Shown: one piece after another, positions 6,967 through 17,900 of the stretch
How the letters are laid out: each line of letters opens with the position of its first letter
Position numbering within the stretch: position 1 is the stretch's first letter
DNA from: Paracoccaceae bacterium
GTDB taxonomy: Bacteria; Pseudomonadota; Alphaproteobacteria; Rhodobacterales; Rhodobacteraceae
NCBI GenBank assembly: GCA_017854585.1
Contig: JAFMHK010000014.1
Location: 1 to 64,000, forward strand
DNA: 64,000 bases
Reading direction: 5' to 3'
Translations under genes and position numbers: made by a program
The notes under the pieces: generated by a model
Database searches by the model: none
Told to the model about the DNA's origin: nothing
Seen by the model: the letters and a program-made list of their open reading frames with translations, nothing else

Positions 6967-9432
6967 ATGACGAAGAAGGCCGCACACCCGGTTTCCGCGC
7001 CAAGGGGTCTGCAAGCGATGCAGTTGCGCCCGGTCTGCAACCCCGACGATCTTGATTTCAAGACAACCCGGGACATCACGTCCGAGCCCCATCTGGTCGG
7101 ACAGGACCGCGCCATCGACGCGATCAAGTTGTCGGCCGGGATCAAGCACAAGGACTTCAACCTCTATGTTCTTGGCCATGAGGGCATGGAGCGTCACGCC
7201 ACGGTCATGCGGTTGCTGGGGGAACAGGCCGCGCGCCGGCCAGTTCCCAACGATTGGGTCTACGTCAACAACTTCGACGCGCCGCACAAGCCCAACGCGA
7301 TGGAGCTTCCGCCGAAAACCGCGGTTCCGTTGCGCACGGCGATGGAAGATCTTGTAGATGATCTGGCGAACGAGATCCCGGCGCTGTTCGAGTCCGAGGA
7401 ATACCAGACGCAGCGCCGCGCCATCGAGGAGGAGTTCGGAGAAAGGCACCAAGAACCCATCGCGGAATTTGCAGAGATGGCAAAGTCGGAGGACGTGGCT
7501 TTGCTGCGCACGCCGATGGGGTTCATGTTGGCCGCGATTGTCGACGGCAAGCCGATCAAATCCGAGGTCTATGAGGCGCTGGACAGTGCCACGCGCAAGC
7601 AGATCGATGAAAAGATCGAGCGCCTGCAGGAACGTCTGGCATCGATCCTCAAACGCGGGCCGCAACTGGACAAGGAATACCGCAAGCGGATCGAAGACCT
7701 GCACGCCATCATGGCCGAGCGCGTGGTTTCAGCGCGCGTTGGCGAGGTTCAGAGCCAGTTCGCGGGCAACGAACGCATTGCGCAATATCTGGAGCAAGTC
7801 CGTTTGGACATGATCTCGAACGCGGAGCTGTTCTTGTTTTCCGAGGACGAAAACAACCACGGGACGTTCCCCGAGGCGATCCGCAAATACCACCGCGACC
7901 CCCAGTTTCACCGCTATGCCATCAATGTGATGGTCAGTCATGACGCAGAGGCATCCAGCGCCGCCCCGGTGATCACCGAAGACCTGCCGTCACTTGGCCA
8001 TCTGACCGGGCGGATCGAGCATATCTCGGAAATGGGCACGCTGGTCACGAACTTCACGCTGATCAAGCCGGGTGCGCTGCATCGCGCAAATGGCGGGTAT
8101 CTGGTGCTGGATGCCCGGCAGGTCCTGACCGAGCCGTTCGCTTGGGACGCGCTGAAAAGGTGCCTGCACAGCCAGTCGATCGCCATCACGTCTTTGGCTG
8201 ACCGGTTGAGCCTTGCGTCGACGATTTCGCTGGAACCGGACCCGATCCCGCTTGATGTCAGGGTGGTGCTGATTGGTGATCGACAGCTGCATATGCTGTT
8301 GCTGCTGCTGGATCCGGAATTTGGCGAATTATTCAAATTGCAGGCGGATTTCGAGGACGACCTGCCCCGGTCGCCCAAGAACAGCAGGCAACTGGCCCGC
8401 GTTGTGGCGTCTTTCGCGCAAAAGGATGGCTTGCGGCCGTTGACGGCCGCCGCCGTCGCGCGGCTTTTGGATCATGCCGTGCGTCTGGCAGACGATTCAA
8501 AAAAGCTGAGCCTGCAATTGGGGGCGTTGATCGATGTGATGCGCGAGGCGGACCATTATGCCGCGCAGGCCAACGCCGCGTTGATCGCGCCCGAACAGAT
8601 TGCGCAGGCCTTGGACGAGGCCGATCGCCGGGCATCGCGGATCAAGGACCGATTGCAGGAATCCGTCACCCGCAAGACCATCTTGATCGATACCAGCGGG
8701 TCCGCCGTCGGTCAGGTGAACGGGTTGTCCGTTATCGGGATTGGCAACCACCATTTTGGCCGCCCGGCGCGGATCACCGCCCGCGTGCGCATGGGAACCG
8801 GCAAGCTGGTCGATATCGAGCGCGAGGTCGAACTGGGCGGGCCGTTGCATTCCAAGGGTGTGCTTATTCTGGCGGGCTATCTGGCAAGCACCTATGCCTT
8901 GGATGTGCCAATGTCGCTGCATGCCAGTCTGGTCTTCGAACAAAGCTATGGCGGGATCGACGGCGACAGCGCGTCCTCTGCCGAGCTTTATGCGCTGTTG
9001 TCGGCGTTGTCGGGGGTGCCGATCCAGCAAGGGATTGCCGTTACCGGGTCTGTCAATCAGATGGGCGATGTGCAGGCGATTGGTGGCGTGAACGAGAAGA
9101 TCGAGGGGTTTTTTGACACCTGCAAGGCCCGCAGGCTGACCGGCAGGCAGGGCGTGTTGATCCCTGCGTCCAACGTCGAACACCTGATGTTGCGCCCCGA
9201 TGTCGTGGAGGCCGCAGCCAACGAGAAATTCCGTGTCATCCCCGTGAAGACGATAAATGACGGGATCGAAATTCTGACAGGGCGGATCGCCGGACACAGA
9301 GACCGCCACGGGAATTTCCCCCCAGAGACAATCAATGCACTGGTCGAGGGCAAGTTGCGGTCTTTCGCGCAGACGCGAAAGCTTTTCACCAACAAACCCG
9401 ATCAGGCCGAGGATGTGACCACAGCGGAGTAG
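6967..9432 (+). CDS. Lon-like (S16) protease with degenerate AAA module
   Basis: 821 residues from the ATG at 6967 (GAGGAA seven bases upstream); a TTG two codons earlier is less likely. The layout follows the AAA_32/Lon_C family: an N-terminal AAA-like region, a helical insert (about 140-300), the RANGGYLVLD motif, and a C-terminal S16 protease. The catalytic dyad is Ser668 (GDSAS) and Lys711 (NEKIEGF), 43 residues apart as in E. coli Lon. The P-loop position reads GHEGMERH (70-77), without the Walker A Lys. ATP binding is therefore doubtful, as in the ATP-independent LonC type. It lies 4 bp before the next gene, in an operon from the BON gene onward. Confidence 0.88.
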   Translation: MTKKAAHPVSAPRGLQAMQLRPVCNPDDLDFKTTRDITSEPHLVGQDRAIDAIKLSAGIKHKDFNLYVLGHEGMERHATVMRLLGEQAARRPVPNDWVYVNNFDAPHKPNAMELPPKTAVPLRTAMEDLVDDLANEIPALFESEEYQTQRRAIEEEFGERHQEPIAEFAEMAKSEDVALLRTPMGFMLAAIVDGKPIKSEVYEALDSATRKQIDEKIERLQERLASILKRGPQLDKEYRKRIEDLHAIMAERVVSARVGEVQSQFAGNERIAQYLEQVRLDMISNAELFLFSEDENNHGTFPEAIRKYHRDPQFHRYAINVMVSHDAEASSAAPVITEDLPSLGHLTGRIEHISEMGTLVTNFTLIKPGALHRANGGYLVLDARQVLTEPFAWDALKRCLHSQSIAITSLADRLSLASTISLEPDPIPLDVRVVLIGDRQLHMLLLLLDPEFGELFKLQADFEDDLPRSPKNSRQLARVVASFAQKDGLRPLTAAAVARLLDHAVRLADDSKKLSLQLGALIDVMREADHYAAQANAALIAPEQIAQALDEADRRASRIKDRLQESVTRKTILIDTSGSAVGQVNGLSVIGIGNHHFGRPARITARVRMGTGKLVDIEREVELGGPLHSKGVLILAGYLASTYALDVPMSLHASLVFEQSYGGIDGDSASSAELYALLSALSGVPIQQGIAVTGSVNQMGDVQAIGGVNEKIEGFFDTCKARRLTGRQGVLIPASNVEHLMLRPDVVEAAANEKFRVIPVKTINDGIEILTGRIAGHRDRHGNFPPETINALVEGKLRSFAQTRKLFTNKPDQAEDVTTAE

Positions 9433-9436
9433 CACC

Positions 9437-10204
9437 ATGGCCCAGAGAAAGACGCGCGTGCTTGTCGGAGCGGGGTCGTTTGTCGATGCGCAGGCCGCCT
9501 TGCACATCGCCGCACGGCTGGCAGAGGAAATGATCGCCGATCTTGGTGGTTTGCTGATTGAGGAGGCTGACGTGATGGACACGTACAGGCTGCCGAACCA
9601 GCGCATCATCTCCAGCAGTGGCGCGGTGATGATGGCCCCGTCATCGGCCCAGTTGCGCACCCTTCTGAATGCGGATGCCAATGCGTTTCGCAGGCGGTTG
9701 GCCGATATCGCCAGACCGCCGCATATGGAGTGGACGTTCGAGCGCCAGACGGGCGACCTGCTTGAGTGTTTCATCGACGTCGGACGCGCGTGGGATGTGC
9801 TGATCTTTGGCAACCGCACGATTCACGTGGTGCCCGGCAGCGTCATATTTCTGGGAAGCCCGTCTGCGGGCGACGACGAGGCGCTGCGGTTCTCGGCGAT
9901 GCTGGCGCGGCGGTTGGCTACGGGACTGGCGATCTTTTCGGTCGGCAAGGCCGACATCCCTTGGCCGCGGGCCCGCAATTCCCGGTTTGGCACGTTGGAC
10001 GCGGCGCTGACGCAAATGGCGCGCACAAACGCCCAGACCATCGTCATCGACATGAAGCGCGGCCCCGTGCGCGACAGGGAACAGTTGCGCGCGGTTCTGG
10101 ATGTGGCGCGTTGCCCGGTGGTCATACTTGGCGCGGTCGCCTTGGAGCCCAAGCTGGAATACGCCACCTATATCCCCCCGGCACCAGAAAGCGGCCCGGA
10201 CTGA
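9437..10204 (+). CDS. USP-like protein of unknown function
   Basis: 255 residues, starting 4 bp after the Lon-like stop with a GGAG site inside the end of that gene. The beginning (RVLVGAGS, then an amphipathic helix and ADLGGLLIEEAD) and a later VPGSVIFLGS segment suggest two Rossmann-like USP folds. The ATP-binding GxxG-x9-G(S/T) signature of classical USPs is not evident. Probably cytoplasmic. It is the last gene of the BON-protease operon; GroEL follows in convergent orientation 12 bp away. Confidence 0.65.
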   Translation: MAQRKTRVLVGAGSFVDAQAALHIAARLAEEMIADLGGLLIEEADVMDTYRLPNQRIISSSGAVMMAPSSAQLRTLLNADANAFRRRLADIARPPHMEWTFERQTGDLLECFIDVGRAWDVLIFGNRTIHVVPGSVIFLGSPSAGDDEALRFSAMLARRLATGLAIFSVGKADIPWPRARNSRFGTLDAALTQMARTNAQTIVIDMKRGPVRDREQLRAVLDVARCPVVILGAVALEPKLEYATYIPPAPESGPD

Positions 10205-10216
10205 AGATCGCACCGC

Positions 10217-11839
10217 CTATATCTCCATGCCCATATCACGCGACATCGGCTTTTCGGGTTCCGGCAGGTCGGTCATCGTCGCTTCGGTCAGCAGCAAGAT
10301 GCTGGCCACGGACACCGCGTTTTCAAGGGCCACGCGGACAACCTTGGTCGGGTCGATGATGCCTGCCTTGATCAGGTCGACATATTCGTTGCGCGCGGCG
10401 TCAAAGCCCACGGCCCCTTTGCTTTCTAGCATCCGCGCCACCACGACACCCCCATCCACCGCGGAATTTTCCGCGATCTGGCGGGTTGGCGCGCTGAGCG
10501 CGCGGCGCATGATTTCAAGTCCGGTTCTGACATCGCCATGGGCCTTGGCCTCGGCGGCCTCGATCGGTTTGACGCAGCGCAACAGGGCAAGACCGCCACC
10601 CGGTACGATTCCTTCCTGAATCGCTGCCTTGGTAGCATTGATAGCGTCATCGAGGGCTTCCTTGCGGCTGGCGATTTCTGCCTCGGACGGCGCGCCGACG
10701 CGGATCACCGCAACCCCGCCTGACAGTTTGGCCAGCCGATCTTGCAGCTTTTCGCGGTCATACTCGCTTTTCGTGGTGTCGATCTCGGCCCGCAACTGAC
10801 GGACCCTTGCGTCTATGCCTGCCTTGTCCCCGGCACCGCCGATGATCGTGGTCGCCTCGCGGTCGGACCGGACACGCTCGGCGCGACCGAGGTCTTCGAG
10901 TTTGACGTTTTCCAGCTTTATCCCAAGATCCGGCGACTGCACCAGCGTTCCGGTCAGAATGGCCATGTCCTGCAGCATCGCCTTGCGCCTGTCACCAAAT
11001 CCGGGGGCTTTCACCGCGAGGCAGCGCAGCGTCCCGCGCAGTTGATTGATCACCAGCGTCGCCAGCGCTTCGCCGTCGATGTCTTCGGCCACCACCAACA
11101 GCGGCTTGCCACTTTGCACGACCTGCTCAAGCAGGGGCAGGAAATCCTTCATGTTGGTGATCTTCCGGTCGCTCAGAAAGACATAGGGCTCTTCGAGGAC
11201 CGCCTCCATCTTGTCGGGGTTGGTGACGAAGTAGGGCGAGATGAACCCGCGATCGAACTGCAGTCCATCGACGACTTCGAGGATGGTTTCGGTGGTCTTG
11301 GAATCCTCGACCGTGATCACGCCGTCATCGCCGACTTTCGCGATCGCATCGGCCACCATCTTGCCGACAAAGGCGTCATTATGCGCCGATATGGTCGCCA
11401 CCTGTTCTTTCTCGGTGCGGGTCAACACCGGTTTCGAGAGGTCCTTGAGATGTTTGCGGGCAATGTCCAGCGCCTGATCAAGGCCGCGCTTGATCTCGAT
11501 CCCGCTGGCGCCCGCTACAACGTTGCGGACGCCGTCGGTGAAAATGGCGTGGGCCAGAATGGTTGACGTGCTTGTGCCATCGCCGACGGCTTCGCCGGTC
11601 TTTTCAGCGGCCTGACGCAGCATCTGGGCGCCAAGATCCTCCTCTGGGTCCTTGAGGCTGATTTCCTTGGCTATGGTCACGCCGTCATTGCAGACAATCG
11701 GCAGGCCGAATTTCTTCTGGATCAGGACCGATTTCGACTTTGGGCCCAGTGTTATGCGGACGGCATCGGCCAACGCGCTGGTGCCGCGCAGCAATTTCTC
11801 GCGTGCTGCGGAATGAAACAAGATCTGCTTGTGCGCCAT
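10217..11839 (-). CDS. groL: 60-kDa chaperonin GroEL (solitary paralogue)
   Basis: 540 residues from the ATG at 11839 (AGGG eight bases upstream); longer readings from 11941 add non-conserved residues. Typical motifs are ITLGPKSKSV, the ATP-site GDGTSTS, and VPGGGLALL near the C-terminal equatorial region. The C-terminus ends RDMGMEI, without the Gly-Gly-Met repeat tail of housekeeping GroEL. No groES is adjacent. It sits alone behind the 11901 box, so it is likely a specialised copy induced at low oxygen, working with a GroES encoded elsewhere. Confidence 0.95.
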   Translation of the reverse strand: MAHKQILFHSAAREKLLRGTSALADAVRITLGPKSKSVLIQKKFGLPIVCNDGVTIAKEISLKDPEEDLGAQMLRQAAEKTGEAVGDGTSTSTILAHAIFTDGVRNVVAGASGIEIKRGLDQALDIARKHLKDLSKPVLTRTEKEQVATISAHNDAFVGKMVADAIAKVGDDGVITVEDSKTTETILEVVDGLQFDRGFISPYFVTNPDKMEAVLEEPYVFLSDRKITNMKDFLPLLEQVVQSGKPLLVVAEDIDGEALATLVINQLRGTLRCLAVKAPGFGDRRKAMLQDMAILTGTLVQSPDLGIKLENVKLEDLGRAERVRSDREATTIIGGAGDKAGIDARVRQLRAEIDTTKSEYDREKLQDRLAKLSGGVAVIRVGAPSEAEIASRKEALDDAINATKAAIQEGIVPGGGLALLRCVKPIEAAEAKAHGDVRTGLEIMRRALSAPTRQIAENSAVDGGVVVARMLESKGAVGFDAARNEYVDLIKAGIIDPTKVVRVALENAVSVASILLLTEATMTDLPEPEKPMSRDMGMEI

Positions 11840-11900
11840 CTGGGGGCCCTGTTCATCACTTGGGGTGCAAGGAATGATCGCAGCAAAACGTCGGCCAGAC

Positions 11901-11914
11901 TTGACCGTGATCAA
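11901..11914. promoter_or_regulatory. FNR-type box TTGACcgtgATCAA
   Basis: Lies in the 109-bp gap between the glucan synthase stop and groEL, centred 68.5 bp before the groEL ATG. GATCAT (11874-11879, minus strand) lies exactly 31 bp from the centre and matches four of six -10 positions. Confidence 0.75.
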
Positions 11915-11948
11915 CGCATCGCGGTGCCGCGCAGGGGCCACCCCGGGG

Positions 11949-14900
11949 TTACAAGATGTCAGCGTCCATGCCTGCGGGCGGGGCGTGCGGTTTCAGGGTG
12001 ACGACCACCTGACTGGTCTTGCCCGTTCCGGGAAACGGCAAGAGCGGCCCAGCAACGATGTTGTCATCCACGGCAATCACGCATTGGCCGTGGCCAACAT
12101 GATCGGGATCGTCGATCGTGATGTCGAGGCAGCCATTTTCCCCATCAAGCACCACCCCGGCACGCCCCCACGCGGTCGGCAGGCACGGATCAATCCGTAC
12201 CGCGCCATTTTCGGGCGTCACGCCCAATATGCCCCCAAGGCCAAGCTGTAGCGCCCAACCCGCAGCGCCGGTATACCACGACCAGCCGCCCTGCCCCGTC
12301 TGCGCGCCAACGCCCGACACATCGCCGGCCAACACATAGGGTTCGCGGCGATACCGATCTGCGGCTTGCTGGTCCGACGCGCGCCGGATGGGATTGATTA
12401 TGTCAAACACCTGATGGGCAAGATTGCCGTCCTTGATGGCCGCATACGCCATGCCCAACCAAACGGCGGCATGGGTATACTGGCCACCGTTTTCCCGGAT
12501 GCCGGGTGGATAGGCGCGAATATAGCCCGGATCGCGGTCGGTCTTGTCAAACGGCGGCGTAAGAAGCCGGATCAGGCGGGCCTGTGGATCAACAAGGGCC
12601 TCGCCGGCCGATTGCAATGCACGGCAGGTGCGGGCATCCACGGGCAGTCCGGACAGAACCGCCCACGCCTGCGCGATCAGATCAATCCGGCATTCCGCAT
12701 TCGCGGCCGACCCCCACGGCAGGCCGTCATCGTCAAAGGCCCGCAGATACCAGTTGCCGTCCCATGCATGTGACGAAATCGCGTTTGCAAGGGCATTGGA
12801 ATGCGCGCCCCAGCGATCCGCATCATCGACGTGCCCGGCGCGACGCGCAATCGGGGCAAAGATCGCCACGGTGGCAATCTGGAACCACGCCAGCCAGACG
12901 CTTTCGCCCTGCCCCTTGTCGCCGATCCGGTCCATGCCATCGTTCCAGTCACCGCTGCCCATCAGCGGCAGGCCGTGGATCCCGGTCGACATCATGCGAT
13001 CAAGCGCGCGGACGCAATGATCGTAGAGCGTGCCCGGCTCGGCGTGGTCAAACAGCGCGTAGCGGTCGTATTCTTCGGGCCGCAGATCAGGGGCCGCGAG
13101 AAACGGAACCCGTTCGTCAAGGATATTGGTGTCGCCGGTGGCCACCACGTAGCGCGCGGTGACGTAGGCCAGCCAAATATAGTCGTCCGAGCAGCGCGTG
13201 CGCACGCCACGCCCATCGGGGGGATGCCACCAATGCAGCACATCGCCCGCCTCGAACTGATAGCGGGCGGCCAACAAGATATGTTGGCGCGCACAGTCGG
13301 GATCGCAGATCAGAAGCGCAAGAACATCCTGCAGTTGATCACGAAAGCCAAAGGCGCCGCCCGCCTGATAGAACCCCGCGCGCGCCATGATCCGGCATGA
13401 CCGGTTCTGATAGGGCAGCCATCGGTTGATCATCAGGTCAAAACCGGGGTCCGGGGTTTTCACCTGAACGCCGCCAAGCCGCTTTGCCCAGACCGCGCGC
13501 GTCGCCTGCATGGCGCGATCTGTCTGGGCGGCATCACGCCATCTGGCGATGGCCGGGGCCAGATCATCTGAATTGCCAACCTCGCCCATGGCGAAGACGA
13601 CCTCGGCGTGCTGTCCTGCGGGGATGTCGAGATGCACTTGGAACGCGGCGCAGGCATCGCCACCTGACGGAAAGTGCCCACCCAGATCCCAACGCCACAA
13701 CCCTGCGGGGGCGGACACGTCACCATATTGGCCAAGGAAATCATTGCGGTCGCCCGACACGCTGAGCGGATCTGTCGAGGCGGTCAGGAAGGCGATGCGG
13801 GCGGCGAATTCCGGGTTCCATTGATTGCGCGCGATAATCGCCCCCAACCCGGCATCAAAGTGGCTGACGACATGCGGGCGCGCGACGCTGCAAAGGGCGC
13901 CAAGCACCCATTCGGCATAATACGTAACCGAGATGCGGCGGTCTTGCCCCGATGGGTTCCGAAGACGCAGCCGCACGAGTTTGACGGCGTCGTCGGGGGG
14001 CACGCATGCGGTGAGGTGTTGCTCCAGTCCGTGACTGTTTTGCCTCCATTCGGTCATGCCGGGCCCGTGGCGTATCTGACAGGTGGTGGCTTGGCCCATC
14101 GGGAGTGGCGTCGTGGTCCAGACCTTGCCGTCGGCCTCGTCCCGCAGGTAGACCACTTCGCCGGGCACGTCGGCGACCGGGTCGTTCGACCACGGCGTCA
14201 GGCGGTGTTCGCCGCTGTTCAGGGACCATGTCGCGCCAAGGCCCGCCTCGCTGACCAGACACCCGAAATCATCGTTGGCCAGAACATTGCACCAAGGCGC
14301 GGGGGTGCGCAGACCTGCGGACAGGTGGATCAGATAATCGCTGGTCTCAGGGTCGAAGCCGCCATACCCATTGTCGAATAGCAGGTTATCGGGCCGTGTC
14401 AGGGGCGGCACGGGATCATACGGGACGGATGGCTCCGGCGTGAAGGGCGGCGGGATGTCGTCGATGTCCAGCACCCTGTCGAGAATCTCTCTCAGGGTCT
14501 TGTTTTCGTCCTGCAGCACGACATGCGCCGCAGCCTCGATCCCGCGCCGGACGGGGGCTGCCAGCTGGTCGCCGGGAACAAGGTGGATACCGCCCGCCAT
14601 GCCCAGCCGACTGGCGGTATTGGTATCGTTGACGATGGCCAGGATCCGGTCGCGCAGCGGTTCCTCGTAACTGGTCGCGTCTTGCCGCAGAATGACAAGA
14701 TCGACCTTGAGACCGGTCTGCCGCCAGAGGCATTGCCCCCGCACCAGTATGTCCAGAAGCGCGGAGCCTTCGCCGTTCGACAGCTTGAGCAACAGGATCG
14801 GAAAATCGCCGGAGATGCCGAAGCGCCAGAGATCGGGTTGCCCGCCCCATTCGATGTCTGTCGCACGCGCCGTCCGGAAAGATTGATGCACATGGACCAG

Positions 14901-17900
14901 CAAGGATGACAGCACTTGCAGTTCCGGCAAATGATCCGCCGCGATCCCAAGCTTGTGCACGGTTCGGGCGGCTTCGGCCAAGGCATCGCGGAACACATGA
15001 TCGATTGCGCCCATGGGATAGCTTTGTGCCACCTGCAGCCCCTTTCGGATAGATGTGCTGGCAACGGTCAGGAAAACCAACTGCCGGGTTTCCATCGGCT
15101 TCAACGTCACCCGCGCCTGCAGCGCCATTACCGGGTCAAGCGTCCAACCGGTGGTATTGCCAAGACCGGTTCGCAGACCTTCGGGCGCGCGCGCGCTGCG
15201 GTTGCGGCCCACAAACCGGTGGCGGTCCGTTTCCCATGCGGTGACGGCGATATCGGGGCCGTCAGCGACCAGTTTGTGCAACAAGACGGGGGGCCGTGTT
15301 TCGGGGCGGCGCGGCCTGCGGGTGAACACCAAGGTCTGATCGTCCGGCAGATAATCGCTGTGCACGAACAGCTTGCTGAAGGCCGGGTGCCGTTCATCTT
15401 CCGGCGCGGGGGCCAAGACGACCTCGGCATATGTCGTCAGATCAATGGTCCGCTCGCCCTCGCCCTCATTTATCAGGGTCACGCGACGTATCTCGACGTC
15501 ATCGAAGGGGGCGACCGTCACATCCATGCGCGCAACGATCCCGTCATGGCGACGCAACAGTTCGACCATGTGCTGATGAAACACACATCTGGTCTGGGCG
15601 TCGGCCCGTCCCGTGGGGGCGGACCCAAGTGACCACAGCGTGTCGCGTTCGACATCTTGCAGGTATATCCAAAGGCCATGGGTCGTGCGGGTGGGGTCCG
15701 GCTGCCATCGCGTCAGGGCGGTGTCTTGCAAGCTGAGCCCGCCGCCGCCGCTTGCCGTCATCAGGGACGACATGCGCCCGTTCCCCAACAGATGCACCTG
15801 CGGCACCACGAAATGGAGCGACGGCACCCATGGCGCAAGTTCGGGCGCGGGGTTGGTGTCGGCGGGATGGTCCCAGATTTCATCCACGCGCCCGCGTTCC
15901 AGTGGCACATCCCACGGCACGCGTTCCTGCAACAACAGATCCATGGCCCGGATCGAGGTTTCCCGCAGAAAACGGCGAACCATGATGTCGTCGCGCAATG
16001 CGTTGACGATGGCCGTTTGAACCATGCCCTGATGATGCGCCATGAACGTCGTGACAGGGATAAATGCCCGCCCCGGCGTGACCCGGTCAGGGGTGAAATC
16101 CAGCGCCTCGATAAAGCCATAGCGCGTGAGCGCGCCAAGCTCGGCAAGCGTTTCGAGGTTCAAGGCGGCGGTTTCCGGCCATCCGCAAAGCGCAAGCGCC
16201 GAGCCATAGGGCGCGATTACCAGATCGTCGATCAGCCCCCTGCGAATGCCCAGACCCGGCACGCCAAAGGCGCGATACTGATAGGTGCCGCCCGCGTCCG
16301 TCGCGCTGAAGGCGGACTCGGATATGCCCCAAGGCACGCCCCGTTCCCGGCAATAGGCCCGTTGGAAATCAACCGCGGTCAACTCGCTCTCTCCCAGCAG
16401 GGTATCACGGTAACTGGGGAGAAAAAGCGGCGGCATGAGGTATTCGAACATCGAGCCGTTCCACGACAGGATCGACGGCTTGCCCTGAAGCCGCGTGATC
16501 GGGCGACTGAACGCGAACCAGTGTTCTATCGGCGCGTCATGCTTGGCGATTGCAAAGTAGCTGGCAAGACGCGCCTCGGTGGCCAGAAGGTCATAGTGGC
16601 TGGTGTCCATCTTCCCAAGGCTCTGGTTGTAGCCGATCCAGAACAGCCTTGTCGCGGTGTCATAAAGAAACGCGAAATCCATGCCAAAGGCCAGTTGATC
16701 GGCCTTGGCGGCAAGATCGCGTAGCGCATCGCGCAGGGCGTCTTGCCGGGCAAGACCAAGTTGCGCCGCCGCAGCCAGTTGATCCAGCCAGCCCTTGGTG
16801 TGGCTGGCCATGTCGGGATGGGCCGCGCGCCAGCCGTCGAGGATGGTGATGAGAGCCTTGGCCGACGCCATGCCGTCCGCCAAGGTATCCGCGCCATGCA
16901 ATTGGTCCGCGATGTCGCGGGCTGCAGATGCGCATGCATCGGGGCAATCCGCGATCACCGCCAACCACGGCATGAAGCTGTCGATATCGCGCGCGGTCGC
17001 ATGCAGGTCATGCTGGAAGCGTTCCAGCCATGTGGTGATATCCGCCGCCTTCGCTTCGGACAGACCGGGCGATTTTTCGATCGCGTCGAGGGCGTGTTTT
17101 TCAAGCGCCTGCCAATGCGCGCCACCGAGCGCGGTAAATCCGGCTTGCCACAACAGCGGCGACGTCGCGGCGCGCGCGATTTCATCGCGGATCGCGGCCT
17201 CGGTCACGGCAAGAGGCGAATGGTCTTGCCCCGGCGCATCGCGCAGCGCCGCGCACAGCAGATCCAGCGTCGCCTCAAGACCGGTGAAATTTTCAGGCGT
17301 GACCACGGGGCGCGCGATCAGTTCGAGGCAGCCCTGCTTGAGCGTGACCAACGATACGGCCAGATTGCCGCTGTCCACGGCGGAGATGTAGCGCGGCTCG
17401 AGCGGCTCAAGTGTCTGCGTATCGTACCAGTTCAGCAGATGACCGCGATACGACGCCATTTTCCCGAGGGTGTCGATGGTGTTGCGCCCACGCGCTACGA
17501 AATCGCTTGTGGTGATGAAGCCAAGGTCGCGCGCCGCCAATGCCGATACAAGGAACATGCCGATATTGGTGGGCGACGTCCGGTGCGCCACGATCTCGTG
17601 GTCACCTATCTGCACGTTGTCGGGTGGCAGCCAGTTATCCGCTGGCCCCACGTTGGTCTCGAAAAAATGCCACGTGCGGCGCGCAACGAGGGTCAGAAAC
17701 GCGCGCTGCCGGGTGCTGAGCGCCTCGGCGCGGAAATATCGGGGGCGCGCACTCCAGACCGAGATTTCCGGCGCGATCAGCCAAAGCAGCAGGACCGGAA
17801 CCGCAGGCCAGAACCCCTGTAGATCGAACAGCGCCAGATGCGCCGCCAGCAACATCGCGAACGCCGACGACGGCCACATCAACCGCCACGACGACCGGCG

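Noticed and set aside
12394-12406. TTGATtatGTCAA inside ndvB as a regulatory box
   Set aside because: Spacer of three, not four, and intragenic.
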